Positions 23,236 through 31,498 of a stretch of DNA of 34,428 nt are shown here, piece by piece (within the stretch, counting starts at the first letter, position 1; every line of letters starts with the position of its first letter). The stretch covers positions 1 through 34,428 of the forward strand of contig CANQFV010000027.1 of NCBI GenBank assembly GCA_947599875.1. The letters are read 5' to 3'. The notes under the pieces are model-generated. The model was not told where the DNA came from, made no database searches, and was given only the letters and a program-made list of their open reading frames with translations. Source of the stretch: an uncultured Oscillospiraceae bacterium (lineage in GTDB: Bacteria; Bacillota; Clostridia; Oscillospirales; Oscillospiraceae). The translations under genes and the position numbers were made by a program.

Positions 23236-24882
23236 TTATCTGGCAATAAATTTATCATAGGCCGCCTGCTTGATGGTGATGTACTCGTCAACGCCCAGGG
23301 CGTGGATCTGGTCCTGATACGCCTTGAAGGTATCGGGGGTCAGCTCCTCACGGCCCATAATAAACTTGACGATCATGCTGTTAGCGTAGTCGGTGATGTT
23401 GGTCTGGAGGGTGGTGGCCCTGGCATTGTCCTCGGGGGACAGGGCAATGGAGAGCGGATAGGTATTGGCATTGCCGTACTTTGTCCAGACCTGGTCGCCG
23501 ATCTCCTCGTAACTCACGCCGTCCACAAGCTCATAGGCCCTGTAGGGAAGCTGGATGGAGACGCCGGGCATACGGTCCGCGTTGGGGACATCATACGTAT
23601 CGGCGCTGGCGGCGTTCGCCACCTCGTCCACCCACTCCCGGGTGCCGTCCTTGCGGGCGCCGTTGGGGAGACTCAAGTCCTGATACGCCTTGTAATCCCC
23701 CGCTCCCTGCTCAGCTGAGAGGCCCATGGTGCGGGTGATCATGCCCTCCTCGGTGAAGAACCAGTCAAATGCCTTCAGGAGCCTTAAGAGCTTGGCCTCG
23801 CTGCACTTGGTGGAGATGGCAAAGCCGGAGTTGGCCTGGGTCCTGCCGGAGTCAAGGAGAATGCCCAGAGGCGTGGTGACGCCGTTGGCCGTGTCCGCCG
23901 GGGCAGCCATGGGCTGAACATCCATAAAGAGGCCGTAGTCAGGCAGGGACATGGCCCCGCCCAGGTTGGCGGTGAGGCCGTACCAGCAGCCCGCCGCGCC
24001 GCCATAGGTAAGCTCGGTGTTGGGCAGGAAGAACATATCCTGGGTGCGGCTGGCAAAGTCCGCGTACAGATAGCCCTTGTCGAACCACTCCTTCATCTTC
24101 GTGAGGTAGTTGTAGAAGTTGTCCTCGCAAAGACCGAACTTTACTTTTCCGTTGTCGATGTACTCTAGGGCACCGATGCCGAAGCCGTTCAGGAACTCGC
24201 CGGTGGCCACATAGCCCACAGCGGGAATGATAAGGGGCGCGCTCACCGCCATACCGGCGGCGTCAAAATACTGCTTCATGAGGCCCAGCATATAGTCCAT
24301 GTCCTCGATGGTGGTGGGCTCCGAATTACCGGAGGGGAAAGCAATGTTGCCGCCGGTCATTGTCTCCAGAATGTCGCGCCTGTAGACTAGGCCTCCCCAG
24401 GCCATGGGGTGCTCCTGCACGGTGGCGACGTTGTAGATGTGGCCCGCGTCGTTGTAGAGAATGGAGCGCACGTCGGCGTTGGCGGGATCCTTGAGATATG
24501 CGTCGTAATTGGGCATATACTCCTCGATGTAATCCGTCAGGTCATAGATAACGCCGTCGTTGCACATGGCCTCCAGGTTTTCGGTACTGAAGCTGAAGGT
24601 AATGACGTCGGTGTAGTCGCCGGTCCCCAGCATCATGGTAAGCTGCTCTTGCTCGCTGCCCTGGGGCGGGAACTGCCATTCGATGTCCAGATTGAACATC
24701 TTCTCCCAATACTGGAAGATGGGGTTATTCTCCACCTGGTCCATGGTCACATCATCCGCCTGCTGGAAGATGGTCACGGTCATAAGCTCGCTGTCGTCTA
24801 CATCATCCTTGGAGCCGCAACCCGCCAGAAGGCAGACCGCCATGACGAGACATAAAAGCAGGGAAAGAATTCTCTTTTTCAT
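23236..24882 (-). CDS. Extracellular sugar-binding lipoprotein of an ABC transporter (LplA type)
   Basis: A 548-residue lipoprotein that captures oligosaccharide outside the cell for the two permeases encoded just upstream. The signal peptide ends in lipobox L-A-G-C (Cys22). The mature part shows family 1 solute-binding features: FQQADDVTMDQVENNPIFQYWEKMFNLDIEW, LGTGDYTDVITF, GLVYRRDILE and a long C-terminal lobe with the ISTKCSEAKLLRLLKAFDWFFTEEGM segment. Length (~550) and the Trp-rich, long-form type match the LplA/YtcQ group, used for complex oligosaccharides. ATG 24882 is chosen because AGGAGGA stands five bases upstream; an earlier ATG adds 19 residues in front of the signal peptide and is unlikely. 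It is the third gene of the operon, followed by a terminator. Confidence 0.92.
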   Translation of the reverse strand: MKKRILSLLLCLVMAVCLLAGCGSKDDVDDSELMTVTIFQQADDVTMDQVENNPIFQYWEKMFNLDIEWQFPPQGSEQEQLTMMLGTGDYTDVITFSFSTENLEAMCNDGVIYDLTDYIEEYMPNYDAYLKDPANADVRSILYNDAGHIYNVATVQEHPMAWGGLVYRRDILETMTGGNIAFPSGNSEPTTIEDMDYMLGLMKQYFDAAGMAVSAPLIIPAVGYVATGEFLNGFGIGALEYIDNGKVKFGLCEDNFYNYLTKMKEWFDKGYLYADFASRTQDMFFLPNTELTYGGAAGCWYGLTANLGGAMSLPDYGLFMDVQPMAAPADTANGVTTPLGILLDSGRTQANSGFAISTKCSEAKLLRLLKAFDWFFTEEGMITRTMGLSAEQGAGDYKAYQDLSLPNGARKDGTREWVDEVANAASADTYDVPNADRMPGVSIQLPYRAYELVDGVSYEEIGDQVWTKYGNANTYPLSIALSPEDNARATTLQTNITDYANSMIVKFIMGREELTPDTFKAYQDQIHALGVDEYITIKQAAYDKFIAR

Positions 24883-24935
24883 GTTGTTCCTCCTATAATT
24901 TTTGAAAATTGTATGATTCGGCTCAGTGCCGGAAT

Positions 24936-25829
24936 TCACTCCTTTACACCGCCCATGGTGACACCCTTGACGAAATACTTCTGAGCGAAGGGGTAGGCCA
25001 GAAGGATGGGGGCGGTGCCAACCACAGTGACGCAGTATTTCACAAGGTTCCCTGTCATGTTGACCATGGCGTTGGCCTCGTTCCCGGAGGTGACGATACG
25101 GGATGTGTCGTTGTTGATCAGTACCTCACGCATAAAGAGCTGCAACGGCCACATATCGCGGGCCCTGGGCAGATAGATGGATGCCTGATACCAAGAATTC
25201 CACTGCATGATCACCGTAAACATGATGATGACCACCAGCGTTGGCATCACCATAGGAAGCAAAACTTTAAAGAGGATCGTCAGCGGCCCCGCCCCGTCGA
25301 TGCGAGCGGCCTCCTCGTAAGCCGGAGAGATCTGCTCAAAGGCGGATTTCATCATGATGACGTAGTAGGCATTCATCAGCGTGGGGATAATGATGGACCA
25401 GCGTGAATTGAGCATTCCAAGAGAGCGGACCACCATGTAGAGTGGGATCGTTCCGCCGCTGAAAATCATGGTGAACATGATAAAAAGCGCCAGGGGCTTC
25501 GCGAGCTTGAAGTTTTTCCGAGACACCAGATACCCCGCCAGTGCCGTCAGGACAGTGCCAGCCACGGCAGTAGCCACCACATAGAATATGGTGTTCAGGT
25601 ATCCGCTCCATATGTCCGGGTTTTTGAGAACCAGCTTGTAACCCTCCAGCGTCGGCTTGCCAAGGGGCCACAGCACAAGCCCGGAATTGCCCATGAGGAG
25701 CCGGGGATCGCTGATGGAGCACATCAGCACGTGCCAAAAGGGTATGAAACAGGCAAGGCCGAAGCCGATCATCAGCGTGTAATTGATGATGTTGAAGACG
25801 ATCCTTGAAGGTGTATTGCGTTCTATCAT
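24936..25829 (-). CDS. ABC transporter permease (LplC/YtcP type)
   Basis: A 297-residue integral membrane subunit with six predicted segments starting at about residue 13. The cytoplasmic EAA loop reads E-E-A-A-R-I-D-G-A-G-P (about 193-203), the contact site for the ATPase. The C-terminal PFAQKYFVKGVTMGGVKE end is typical of this family. No ATPase gene is present, as is usual for such Firmicutes systems, which share a general ATPase of the MsmX type encoded elsewhere. It lies 18 bases after the other permease gene and 53 bases before the binding-protein gene. Confidence 0.95.
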   Translation of the reverse strand: MIERNTPSRIVFNIINYTLMIGFGLACFIPFWHVLMCSISDPRLLMGNSGLVLWPLGKPTLEGYKLVLKNPDIWSGYLNTIFYVVATAVAGTVLTALAGYLVSRKNFKLAKPLALFIMFTMIFSGGTIPLYMVVRSLGMLNSRWSIIIPTLMNAYYVIMMKSAFEQISPAYEEAARIDGAGPLTILFKVLLPMVMPTLVVIIMFTVIMQWNSWYQASIYLPRARDMWPLQLFMREVLINNDTSRIVTSGNEANAMVNMTGNLVKYCVTVVGTAPILLAYPFAQKYFVKGVTMGGVKE

Positions 25830-25847
25830 TTTACCTCTCCCCCTTTC

Positions 25848-26819
25848 TCAGACGATGGAGGTCTCAGCGTACTTGCGGCTGATGTGGTTGGACAGGAAGA
25901 GCAGAACGGTCCCCACCACGGAGTTAAAGAGTCCCACAGCCGTGGCGTATCCGTACTGGGCCTGACCGATACCAAGGCGCTGGACATGGGAGCTGATAAC
26001 ATCGGCTGTGGAGTAGATGCTGGGGTTGTAAAGAAGCAGGATCTTTTCAAAGCCAACATTCAAAAGTGTCCCACACTTGAGGATCAGCATGGTGACAATG
26101 GTTGGCATAATAGAGGGAATTGTCACGTGCCAAACCCGCTGGAACCGGTTGGCCCCGTCCAGCGCCGCCGCCTCGTGATAATCTTGATTGACCGAGGTGA
26201 TGGCCGCCACAAAGATAATGGAGCTGTAACCCAGGTTTTGCCAAATATCCAATATGAGGTTGATGGCCCAGAAATAATCCGGGTTTGTAAGTAAGTTCTC
26301 CCGCGGAATATGAAAGACCGACACCATTAGATTGGTGATAAACCCCCTGGAGGAGCAAAATTCCGTCACCAGACCGCACAGCACCACGATTGAAATGAAA
26401 TAGGGCATATAACTGACAGTCTGGGTAAGCTTTTTGACCCACAGGACGTTCATCTCATTGAGCAGCAGGGCGAAAATGATGGAAAGTGGGAACGCAATAG
26501 CCAGGTTTAAAAGGCTGATCACCAGCGTGTTCCTCAAAATCGTCCAAAAGCTGGGCCCCATAAAGAAGTCTTTGAAGTTTTGGAGCCCCACCCACTGGCT
26601 TTTGAAAAGCCCCAGAGCGGGCTTGTAGTTTTCAAAGGCCATCAATAGGCCTGCCATGGGCAGGTAGTTGAATATGAGGAAAAATGCCACCACCGGGATC
26701 GTTAAGATGTAGAGCCACTTGTTCATTAGGAAATCGTGCTTCCAGCTCCCTCCGGTTTTACCGCGCCTTTTCCGCTCTGCTTTCTTTTCCGGTAAAGGTT
26801 GGGCTGTTTTCACGCTCAT
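25848..26819 (-). CDS. ABC transporter permease (LplB/YteP type)
   Basis: A 323-residue integral membrane subunit, first gene of the importer operon. A basic cytoplasmic N terminus (about 1-30) is followed by six predicted segments, the first at about 33-55. The EAA loop reads H-E-A-A-A-L-D-G-A-N (about 217-226). It pairs with the LplC-type subunit to form the channel. ATG 26819 has GGAGGAGG five bases upstream. The promoter at 26884-26913 precedes it. Confidence 0.95.
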   Translation of the reverse strand: MSVKTAQPLPEKKAERKRRGKTGGSWKHDFLMNKWLYILTIPVVAFFLIFNYLPMAGLLMAFENYKPALGLFKSQWVGLQNFKDFFMGPSFWTILRNTLVISLLNLAIAFPLSIIFALLLNEMNVLWVKKLTQTVSYMPYFISIVVLCGLVTEFCSSRGFITNLMVSVFHIPRENLLTNPDYFWAINLILDIWQNLGYSSIIFVAAITSVNQDYHEAAALDGANRFQRVWHVTIPSIMPTIVTMLILKCGTLLNVGFEKILLLYNPSIYSTADVISSHVQRLGIGQAQYGYATAVGLFNSVVGTVLLFLSNHISRKYAETSIV

Positions 26820-26883
26820 GGAACCTCCTCCTCTCTGATGATTGAACTCTACTGGCTCTTATTTTAGGCAAACCGCAAAAAGG

Positions 26884-26913
26884 AATATATCAAATTTCTA
26901 TTGCTTTTAGCAA
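26884..26913 (-). promoter_or_regulatory. Promoter of the ABC operon with overlapping dyad
   Basis: On the minus strand TTGCTA (26908-26913), an 18-base spacer and TATATT (26884-26889). TTGCT-TTT-AGCAA at 26901-26913 is a perfect 5-bp dyad covering the -35, a possible repressor site. Confidence 0.45.
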
Positions 26914-26960
26914 AATGATTAGTTTCTTTTCCCCGTTCCGCTCCAAAATGGAAATTTGCG

Positions 26961-26990
26961 TTGACATCTCTCCCCTGCCTGTGGTATCAT
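26961..26990 (+). promoter_or_regulatory. Promoter of the GH43/MFS genes
   Basis: TTGACA (26961-26966), an 18-base spacer and TATCAT (26985-26990). Transcription would start near 26997, directly ahead of the GAGGAGG site at 27001-27007. Confidence 0.7.
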
Positions 26991-27014
26991 TCGCCCGAAC
27001 GAGGAGGGACTTTT

Positions 27015-28490
27015 ATGCGTTATCACAATCCCGTCATAAGCGGTTTTTATCCCGACCCAAGCGTCTGCCGGGCCGATGGTAGGTATTATCTCGTCTCCAG
27101 CTCCTTTCAATATTTCCCCGGTGTTCCGCTTTTTGAGAGCGCGGACCTTGTAAACTGGAGACAGATTGGCCATGTGCTCACGCGGGAAAGTCAGTTAGAG
27201 CTTTTAAACGCTGCGAGCTCCGGCGGGATCTTTGCCCCGACGATACGCTTCCACAATGGCCGGTTCTATATGGTTACCACCAACAGCTCAACGTGGAAAA
27301 ACTTCTATGTCTATACCGATAATATTTACAGCGAATGGTCGGATCCCATTGAGGTACCTCAGGGCGGGATCGACCCATCCCTCCTTTTTGACGGTGAAAA
27401 GGTTTATTTCCTCTCCAACGGCGGCAGCGACGACGGTGACGAGGGGATCACGCAGTGTGAGATCGACATTGAGACTGGCCGTCGCCTCACCCAAAGCCGC
27501 GTCATATGGCACGGCACCGGCGGACGTTACCTGGAGGGGCCACATATGTACCACATAGGCGAGTGGTACTATCTTCTGGCCGCGGAGGGCGGCACGGAAT
27601 ACGGCCATATGGTCACTTGCGCCCGAAGCCGATCCCCCTGGGGGCCGTTTGAAAACTGCCCCGATAACCCCGTCCTCACAAACAGGAACAAAGCCCCCGC
27701 CATCATACAGGGGATCGGACACGCGGAGCTTGTGGAGGACTATGGCGGCAAGTACCACCTTGTGACCCTGGGCTTTCGTCAGATACACCCCTGGCAGCCG
27801 TACCACACATTGGGGCGCGAGGTCTTTTTGGCTCCGGCGAACTTCACCCCGGACGGATGGATTTCGGCGGGGACGGACGGCGTCATGGAAGAGACCTACG
27901 AACTCCCAGGAAATTTTGAGCAGTTGAAGAAGCCCCTCTTTACCTTTGAAAACACGGGCTGGGCCATAGATTGGTGCTGTCTGCGCCGTCCGGCGGGGGA
28001 TAACTATCTCTTCTCCCGTGAAAGCCTTACGCTCCGGGGCTCGGATACCACACTTGACGGGACGGACCCCACGTTTATCGCTCTGCGCCAGAAGGGTTTT
28101 GATTTTGACTTGGGTGTGGATGTGTCCCTTGACCGGGGAGAAGCGGGCGTGAGCGCGTATATCAGTGAGAATGAGCACTACGACCTGTTCCTTTGTAAAA
28201 GGGACTCAGGGCTTTTCGCTGATCTGAAGCTCAACATCGGCCCCGTAAAGCATCTTCAGTGTTCCCTTCCCCTGTCCTCGGGGAAAGTGCGACTCATTCT
28301 CCGGGGCAGCGCCCTTACATACAGCTTCTATTTGGTTCAAAACGGCTCGGAGCGGTGTTTAGGCAGCGCCGAAACCAAGTACCTCTCCTCCGAGGTGTCC
28401 GGCGGTCACACCGGCACAATGCTGGGACTATACGCCGTGGGAGGAAATACAGCCGTATTCCGTTCCTTTGCGTTATGCTACAAATCATAA
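27015..28490 (+). CDS. Glycoside hydrolase family 43 (beta-xylosidase/alpha-L-arabinofuranosidase-like)
   Basis: A 491-residue five-bladed beta-propeller enzyme of the XynB-like branch of GH43, inverting mechanism. The likely general base is D14 in GFYPDPSVCR, the pKa-modulating Asp is D120 in GGIDPSLLFD, and the general acid is E174 in YLEGPHMY. A C-terminal jelly-roll domain (about 310-490) carries CLRRPAGDNYLFSRESLTLRGSD and FIALRQKGFDFDLGVDVSL, as in XynB-type enzymes. There is no signal peptide, so it would act on imported xylo- or arabino-oligosaccharides. ATG 27015 follows GAGGAGG by seven bases. It is divergent from the ABC operon and followed 13 bases later by the MFS gene. Confidence 0.92.
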   Translation: MRYHNPVISGFYPDPSVCRADGRYYLVSSSFQYFPGVPLFESADLVNWRQIGHVLTRESQLELLNAASSGGIFAPTIRFHNGRFYMVTTNSSTWKNFYVYTDNIYSEWSDPIEVPQGGIDPSLLFDGEKVYFLSNGGSDDGDEGITQCEIDIETGRRLTQSRVIWHGTGGRYLEGPHMYHIGEWYYLLAAEGGTEYGHMVTCARSRSPWGPFENCPDNPVLTNRNKAPAIIQGIGHAELVEDYGGKYHLVTLGFRQIHPWQPYHTLGREVFLAPANFTPDGWISAGTDGVMEETYELPGNFEQLKKPLFTFENTGWAIDWCCLRRPAGDNYLFSRESLTLRGSDTTLDGTDPTFIALRQKGFDFDLGVDVSLDRGEAGVSAYISENEHYDLFLCKRDSGLFADLKLNIGPVKHLQCSLPLSSGKVRLILRGSALTYSFYLVQNGSERCLGSAETKYLSSEVSGGHTGTMLGLYAVGGNTAVFRSFALCYKS

Positions 28491-28503
28491 ATTGGAAATT
28501 GCC

Positions 28504-29700
28504 ATGAAAAAGAATTATCAGGGGACCATCTATGCCTGCTTTGTGGCGTATGTCGTCCAAGCTATCGTCAATAACTTCGCCCCGCTTCTCTTTGTGACCT
28601 TTGAGACAAGCTATCGGATACCGCTGACCAGGATCACGCTTTTGATCACGGTGAATTTCATCGTGCAGCTGCTGGTAGACGCGCTGTCAGCCGGGCTCAT
28701 TGACCGCTTGGGCTGCCGCGTCCCTATGGTCGCGGCCCACCTTTTCGCCGTGGCAGGTCTTACCTCCCTCACCTTTTTGCCGGAGCTCATGCCGGATCCT
28801 TTCGCTGGTCTTTTCCTGTCCGTCTGCTTCTACGCTGTGGGCGGCGGTCTCATTGAGGTTCTGGTGAGTCCCATTTTAGAGGCGTGTCCCACCGGCAACA
28901 AGGAAAAGGCAATGAGCCTCTTGCACTCCTTCTATTGCTGGGGACACGTGGGCGTTGTGCTTTTATCTACCGTGTTCTTTTTCGCCTTTGGAATCCATTC
29001 CTGGCGGATATTGGGCATCATTTGGGCGCTTATTCCCGCCGCCAACATGCTTCTTTTTTTCAAGGTCCCCATCGCGCCATTAAATCCTCCCGGAGAAAAG
29101 GGTCTGACGGTACGGAAGCTCATTCGCGATAAGCTCTCTGGGGCCCTCCTTTTGATGATGCTCTGCGCGGGGGCCAGCGAGCAGGCCGTCAGCCAGTGGG
29201 CGTCCGTTTTGGCCGAAAAGGGACTTGGCGTCAGCAAGACTGTTGGAGATCTGGCCGGACCCATGGCCTTTGCCACGCTTATGGGAATCTCAAGACTGAT
29301 CTATGGGAAATTTGGCGACAGGATCGATCTTGATAAATACATGACCTTCAGCTGCGTTCTGTGTATAGCCTCGTATCTGTGCATCGCTCTCGTTCCCGTA
29401 CCGTTTTTCGGGCTTCTGGGGTGCGCGGTCTGCGGCTTTGCGGTGGGGATCTTCTGGCCGGGGACGTTGAGCCGCGCCTCCGCCCTCATCCGGGGCGGCG
29501 GCACGGCGATGTTCGCCTTACTTGCCCTGGCGGGCGACCTGGGCTGTTCGGCGGGTCCCACCTTTGCTGGGCTTATATCCGGCCTTTCGGGGAACGATTT
29601 GAAAGCGGGCATCCTTGCCGCCACGGTTTTTCCCATCGTTCTCTATACAGCAACCGTACTGTTAAAGCATAAAAAGCGTAATTTACCAAAGCAAAAATAA
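28504..29700 (+). CDS. MFS transporter (sugar permease-like)
   Basis: A 398-residue membrane protein with about twelve hydrophobic segments in two halves, the first at residues ~8-30 and a charged central loop near residues 195-215 (PPGEKGLTVRKLIRDKL). The L-I-D-R-L-G-C-R-V-P-M loop between TM2 and TM3 is the MFS motif A position. It ends in a lysine-rich tail. The start ATG 28504 follows the GH43 stop by 13 bases with only a weak ribosome site, so translational coupling is likely. It probably imports a mono- or disaccharide; remote resemblance to FucP-type permeases is possible but not shown. Confidence 0.88.
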   Translation: MKKNYQGTIYACFVAYVVQAIVNNFAPLLFVTFETSYRIPLTRITLLITVNFIVQLLVDALSAGLIDRLGCRVPMVAAHLFAVAGLTSLTFLPELMPDPFAGLFLSVCFYAVGGGLIEVLVSPILEACPTGNKEKAMSLLHSFYCWGHVGVVLLSTVFFFAFGIHSWRILGIIWALIPAANMLLFFKVPIAPLNPPGEKGLTVRKLIRDKLSGALLLMMLCAGASEQAVSQWASVLAEKGLGVSKTVGDLAGPMAFATLMGISRLIYGKFGDRIDLDKYMTFSCVLCIASYLCIALVPVPFFGLLGCAVCGFAVGIFWPGTLSRASALIRGGGTAMFALLALAGDLGCSAGPTFAGLISGLSGNDLKAGILAATVFPIVLYTATVLLKHKKRNLPKQK

Positions 29701-29729
29701 GAAAGCCTCCGGACCGTCCGGAGGTTTTC
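29701..29729. terminator. Bidirectional terminator between MFS and transketolase genes
   Basis: GAAAGCCTCCGGA (29701-29713) pairs with TCCGGAGGTTTTC (29717-29729) around a 3-base loop, giving a T-rich end in both directions between two convergent operons. Confidence 0.85.
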
Positions 29730-29732
29730 TGG

Positions 29733-30668
29733 TTATTTAAGCATTTTTCTTATTGCCTTTGCTATCCCATCGGCGGTAAGGCCGTAGTAGTCGAATACCT
29801 CCCGGCTGGTTCCTGTGATGACAGGGGCATCGGGAAGAGAGAGGTTTTTAACAAAGCGGGGGCAATGCTCCCCTATTTGCTGGGCCACCATGGAGCCGAG
29901 GCCGCCGGTGGGGGCGTGCTCCTCCACGGTGACGATTAGCTTGGCGCTGCTTGCGTATTTCAAAAGCGTCTCGGTGTCCAGTGGTTTTACGCAGTACATA
30001 TCGAGGACGGTACAGCTTATCCCCTCCCCCGCTAAAAGCTCCGCAGCATCAAGGGCGGGGCGCACCATCTCGCCGCAGGCGACCAAAAGCACGTCTGTAC
30101 CCTCCCGGAGAACTGTGGCCCGGTCGAGGGCAAAGGGGCAGTTATCTTCGGAATATATGTCCTCCACGGGGTTCCGGCCAACACGGATGTAGGCGCCCTT
30201 TTGATCTTGCAGAAGCGCCTCCATGAGCTTTTTCGTCTGGTGCCGGTCCGAAGGCAGATAGACGCGCATGTTGGGGATGGCGGCCATGGCGGCGATGTCC
30301 TGGGCGGAGTGGTGGCTCATGCCCAATGCCCCGTAGCTGACACCGCCGGATATGCCGATGAGCTTCACATTGGTGTCCGAGTAGGCCACGTCCACCTTGC
30401 ACTGCTCATAGCTTCTGGTGGATAGGAAGGAAGCAGGAGAGAAGGCGTAGGGCTTCTTCCCGCAGGAGGCCAGCCCCGCCGCGATGCCGACTAAGTCCTG
30501 CTCGGCGATACCCACCTCCACGGACTGCTCCGGGAAGGCCTCAAAAAACGGCGTCATGGAGGCAGAGCCCCGGGAATCGGAGCACAGGGCCACGATGTCC
30601 CGGTCAAATTTGGCGTGTTCCATCAGTGTCTCGCAGATGGCCTGGCGGTTGGGGATCTTATTGGGCAT
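29733..30668 (-). CDS. Transketolase, C-terminal subunit
   Basis: A 311-residue protein with the pyrimidine-binding domain (about 5-165: MPNKIPNRQAICETL, VEVGIAEQDLVGIAAGLASCG, containing the catalytic-type Glu that activates thiamine diphosphate) and the transketolase C-terminal domain (about 190-305: TVLREGTDVLLVACGEMV, VDMYCVKPLDTE-like, VTVEEHAPTGGLGSMVA). It forms the enzyme with the N subunit encoded just upstream; the two reading frames overlap by 11 bases. It transfers a two-carbon ketol unit between sugar phosphates. The dedicated position in a kinase-isomerase operon suggests a catabolic role on a specific sugar phosphate rather than the housekeeping pentose pathway. Confidence 0.93.
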   Translation of the reverse strand: MPNKIPNRQAICETLMEHAKFDRDIVALCSDSRGSASMTPFFEAFPEQSVEVGIAEQDLVGIAAGLASCGKKPYAFSPASFLSTRSYEQCKVDVAYSDTNVKLIGISGGVSYGALGMSHHSAQDIAAMAAIPNMRVYLPSDRHQTKKLMEALLQDQKGAYIRVGRNPVEDIYSEDNCPFALDRATVLREGTDVLLVACGEMVRPALDAAELLAGEGISCTVLDMYCVKPLDTETLLKYASSAKLIVTVEEHAPTGGLGSMVAQQIGEHCPRFVKNLSLPDAPVITGTSREVFDYYGLTADGIAKAIRKMLK

Positions 30669-31497
30669 GTCGCGCCGCCTCCTTTCTCCGTAAAAAGTCC
30701 GTCTTGATTTGCTCGTACTCCTCCGCCGTGGGAACCTTGTGGTGCCAGCCGGCCTTATTTTCCATGACGGGAGAGCCGTACCCCTTGATAGAGTTTGAGA
30801 TAATCATCGTGGGCCTTCCCTTCACTGTTTTTGCCGTCTCAAAGGCCGTGTCAAGAGCGTCGATGCTTGTGCCGTCCACGCTCAGGACATTCCACCCGAA
30901 GGCCGCCCAGCGCCGATCTAAGGGGTCCTCCGGCATCACGTCCTCGGTGGAGCCGGAGATCTGGAGGCGGTTGCGGTCAATGACGGCGCAGAGGTTATCA
31001 AGGCCAAACTTTGCAACCGCCATAGCCGCCTCCCAGACGGAACCCTCCGCCAGCTCCCCGTCGCCCATGATCGTGTAAACGCGGTAATCCCTCTTGTCCA
31101 TCTTTCCCGCCAGGGCCATCCCCACGCAAACGGGAAGGCCGTGGCCGAGAGAACCGGAGTTCATTTCGATTCCCGGCAGGACGTTGTGGGGGTGGCCGAT
31201 GTAGGGGGAGCCCAGCTTGTTAAAGCGGGCCTTCACGTCCGCCAGGTCCAGGAACCCGCAGTCGCACAGGACGGCGTAGTACGCCTCCATGGAGTGGCCC
31301 TTGGAGAGAACGAACCGGTCACGGTTCGGGTCGTCCACCGTCTCCGGCGTCACGCGCAGGTGCTTTTTGTAGAGCAGGAGCAGCGGCGCTAAGACGCTCA
31401 TATCCCCGCCGATATGTCCGCCGCCTCCAGCCATCACGATGTCCAAAATATCCCGCCGCAGATCCCAGCTGTGAATTGTCAGTTCCCTGTTGTCCAT
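30658..31497 (-). CDS. Transketolase, N-terminal subunit
   Basis: A 279-residue thiamine diphosphate-binding subunit. The GDGELAEGSVWEA motif (G145-D146-G147) with the later D-R-N-R-L-Q is the GDG...N magnesium/TPP motif. HSMEAYYAVL, GSLGHGLPVCVGMALAGK and SNSIKGYGSPVMENKAGWHHKVP supply the substrate and cofactor histidines usual in transketolases. It starts one base after the isomerase stop. Split transketolases occur in archaea and many Firmicutes, and dedicated two-subunit versions are known from apulose-4-phosphate and sulfosugar catabolism. Confidence 0.93.
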   Translation of the reverse strand: MDNRELTIHSWDLRRDILDIVMAGGGGHIGGDMSVLAPLLLLYKKHLRVTPETVDDPNRDRFVLSKGHSMEAYYAVLCDCGFLDLADVKARFNKLGSPYIGHPHNVLPGIEMNSGSLGHGLPVCVGMALAGKMDKRDYRVYTIMGDGELAEGSVWEAAMAVAKFGLDNLCAVIDRNRLQISGSTEDVMPEDPLDRRWAAFGWNVLSVDGTSIDALDTAFETAKTVKGRPTMIISNSIKGYGSPVMENKAGWHHKVPTAEEYEQIKTDFLRRKEAARHAQ

Positions 31498-31498
31498 G

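Noticed and set aside
24883-24939. N-terminal extension of the solute-binding protein (start at 24939)
   Set aside because: It would put 19 non-hydrophobic residues before the signal peptide, and the AGGAGGA site points to ATG 24882.
28468-28503. Upstream start for the MFS transporter inside the GH43 gene
   Set aside because: The extra residues (TTG start) overlap the GH43 end and lack a ribosome site; M-K-K-N-Y-Q at 28504 is a natural start.
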